Shown in pieces: positions 5,121 through 5,845 of a stretch of DNA of 5,845 bases (the stretch's first letter is position 1; every line of letters begins with the position of its first letter). The stretch is from JBBTTS01 sp038064135. GTDB lineage: Bacteria > Patescibacteriota > Saccharimonadia > Saccharimonadales > OMJO01. A program made the translations under genes and the position numbers. A model generated the notes under the pieces. It made no database searches, had not been told where the DNA came from, and was given only the letters and a program-made list of their open reading frames with translations. The stretch spans positions 1 through 5,845 of the forward strand of contig JBBTTS010000018.1 in NCBI GenBank assembly GCA_038064135.1. Reading direction: 5' to 3'.

Positions 5121-5131
5121 AGCATACCACA
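5121..5131 (-). promoter_or_regulatory. Extended -10-like TGTGGTATGCT upstream of the dsbA-like gene
   Basis: The minus strand reads TGTGG then TATGCT, ending 37 bases before the TTG start and well placed for a short leader containing the GGAGG. The TGTGxTATxxT shape recurs upstream of the DUF1003 gene. A matching -35 is not evident. Confidence 0.3.
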
Positions 5132-5148
5132 ACTAGCCGTATCTAACT

Positions 5149-5177
5149 TTGCGCAGGCAAGCTGGGCGATGTACCAT
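5149..5177 (+). promoter_or_regulatory. Possible leaderless promoter TTGCGC-N17-TACCAT
   Basis: TTGCGC (5149-5154) and TACCAT (5172-5177) are 17 bases apart, and the ATG at 5184 lies 6 bases after the -10. This matches the geometry of a leaderless start, and no Shine-Dalgarno precedes either candidate ATG. The hexamers match consensus weakly (three and four of six). Confidence 0.25.
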
Positions 5178-5183
5178 ATTAAC

Positions 5184-5627
5184 ATGAGCGTTTGGCCATA
5201 TGTCCTGGTTACCATTAGTTTGATGTTCTTAATCAGTCTGTATCAAGCCTACACCGTCACACCTTATAAAGAACTGAAACGCCGAGCCCGATCTGGGGAT
5301 GAACTTGCCAAAGCTTTATATCGTGTAGCAGGTTACGGTGTAAGTATCAGATATTTGTTTTTAACCTTAATAGGCATAAACACAGCCTTACTTTTCGCGA
5401 TGCTATCTACGGCCACACCGGTATGGGTAAACGTAATTATAATGAGTATAATTTTATGGATTGGTATTGCCTGGTTGCCATCAACCCATGTGACAAGGCT
5501 GGCTACATTGATAGCTGGTAAGCTGGCACCTATCATTTCCAAAATTGCAGCATGGCTTCACCACCACCAAACAACACCGGAAATACCTTTTGAAAGCGGC
5601 TGTTCACCAGATCAAAGGTTTCTTTAA
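5184..5627 (+). CDS. CNNM/DUF21-like membrane protein, N-terminal part, 3' end lost at junction
   Basis: From the ATG at 5184 (another in-frame ATG is at 5169) the protein has membrane segments at about residues 3-20, 53-72 and 78-98. Between the first two lies the charged stretch KELKRRARSGDELAKALYRV. This layout (hydrophobic helix, basic RA..GD..A..L segment, IG.N-containing helix) resembles the DUF21/CNNM domain of hemolysin-type Mg2+/metal transport proteins. That domain is normally followed by CBS and transporter-associated domains, giving more than 300 aa. Here the native-looking sequence ends near SKIAAWLH (about 5558), and the last 23 or so residues, HHHQTT onward, are the antisense of smc. 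The gene is therefore truncated and its stop at 5625-5627 is accidental. The first part is likely a real gene; the family call is moderate. Confidence 0.6.
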   Translation: MSVWPYVLVTISLMFLISLYQAYTVTPYKELKRRARSGDELAKALYRVAGYGVSIRYLFLTLIGINTALLFAMLSTATPVWVNVIIMSIILWIGIAWLPSTHVTRLATLIAGKLAPIISKIAAWLHHHQTTPEIPFESGCSPDQRFL

Positions 5628-5845
5628 ATCGTTTAGCACAGATTTTATTAATACGATCAATCACTTTACGAAGTTGCTCTTTGGCCTCAGTTAAATCGTT
5701 ATGCTGTTGATTCAAGAACGCATAACGCTCTTGAGTTTCAGAGAACTCCGTGATGGCCGATAAATTGACCTCGCCGATCTTAGCAAGCTTGTCTCTGAGA
5801 TCTTTCAACTCAAGATCCGAGGCTTCTGGATTGCCTTCGCGATCT
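5533..5845 (-). CDS. smc: Chromosome segregation protein SMC, C-terminal fragment, truncated at both ends
   Basis: The minus-strand frame is open to the right edge of the window, giving 103 visible residues. It reads KIGEVNLSAITEF...ERYAFLNQQ, then LTEAKEQLRKVIDRI, then RFKETFDLVNSRF and QKVFPVLFGGGEAMLQF. This is the highly conserved end of the second SMC coiled coil passing into the C-terminal ATPase head, normally GxVNLxAI...FPxLFGGGxAxL. SMC is the cytoplasmic condensin ATPase that organises chromosomes with ScpA/ScpB. The protein stops about four residues after that block (TGA 5533-5535), so the LSGGE signature, Walker B and D-loop, roughly the last 120-130 aa, are missing. It could not bind ATP productively as written. 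The break coincides with the break in the opposing CNNM-like gene. The TTG at 5808 is an internal leucine, not a start. Confidence 0.88.
   Translation of the reverse strand, partial: DREGNPEASDLELKDLRDKLAKIGEVNLSAITEFSETQERYAFLNQQHNDLTEAKEQLRKVIDRINKICAKRFKETFDLVNSRFQKVFPVLFGGGEAMLQFWK
5536..5560. other. Fusion junction between two truncated convergent genes
   Basis: To the right of this interval the minus strand matches SMC up to the FGGGEAMLQF block; to its left the plus strand matches the CNNM-like protein up to SKIAAWLH. Both readings claim about 5538-5558, so the join lies there, perhaps at a short microhomology. Either a deletion removed both 3' ends or two unrelated sequences were joined in assembly. 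Confidence 0.7.

Noticed and set aside
5628..5845. A 91-aa minus-strand protein starting at TTG 5808 as a stand-alone small gene
   Set aside because: The frame stays open to the window edge and the residues match the inside of SMC, so the TTG is internal.

Overview
The window looks like a piece of a small-genome bacterium. The most likely source is a Patescibacteria/CPR member close to Candidatus Saccharibacteria (TM7). This is inferred from protein style, not proven: short overlapping genes, frequent GTG/TTG starts, small CxxC proteins ending in 'CCEG', a DUF1003 membrane protein, a Kef-type antiporter and a short CNNM/DUF21-like N-terminus with 'ELKRRARSGDELAKALY'. Stops are consistent with the standard bacterial code. 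No rRNA, tRNA, CRISPR array or complete insertion sequence is visible.

Left block (1-1697, + strand) is a tightly overlapping operon. It holds the 3' part of an unrecognised protein with a C-terminal zinc ribbon, then an ATGA-overlapped 55-residue zinc-ribbon protein, then a doubtful 44-codon reading frame, then nadD (nicotinate-nucleotide adenylyltransferase) from a GTG start. A perfect 26-bp direct repeat (939-964 and 1069-1094) brackets 104 bp of hairpin-rich DNA between the small protein and nadD. It looks like an insertion that copied the zinc-ribbon gene's tail together with the ribosome binding site of nadD.

Middle block (1673-3957): a CPA2/Kef-type cation/proton antiporter with a C-terminal TrkA-N domain lies on the minus strand. 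It converges on nadD with a 25-bp 3' overlap. Its start is back to back with a + strand DUF1003 membrane protein, and promoter-like elements for both directions overlap in about 50 bp.

The long non-coding stretch (3958-4429) is rich in structure. It holds two hairpins with leftward terminator polarity, a rightward promoter-like element, a possible 16-codon leader ORF with a Shine-Dalgarno, a terminator-like hairpin, and a 174-bp segment bounded by 16-bp inverted repeats (15/16 matching) with internal, partly mutually exclusive stems. This is the most promising place for an undescribed element.

Right block (4430-5845): a membrane-anchored DsbA-type thiol oxidoreductase (minus strand, TTG start with a strong GGAGG) is divergent from a CNNM/DUF21-like membrane gene (+). 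The CNNM-like gene and the C-terminal part of an smc gene (minus) collide head-on at about 5538-5560. Both lose their 3' ends at the same point. This means either one deletion between convergent genes or, more likely, an assembly chimera near the end of the sequence. Anything drawn from the order of genes across 5550 should be treated as unsafe.
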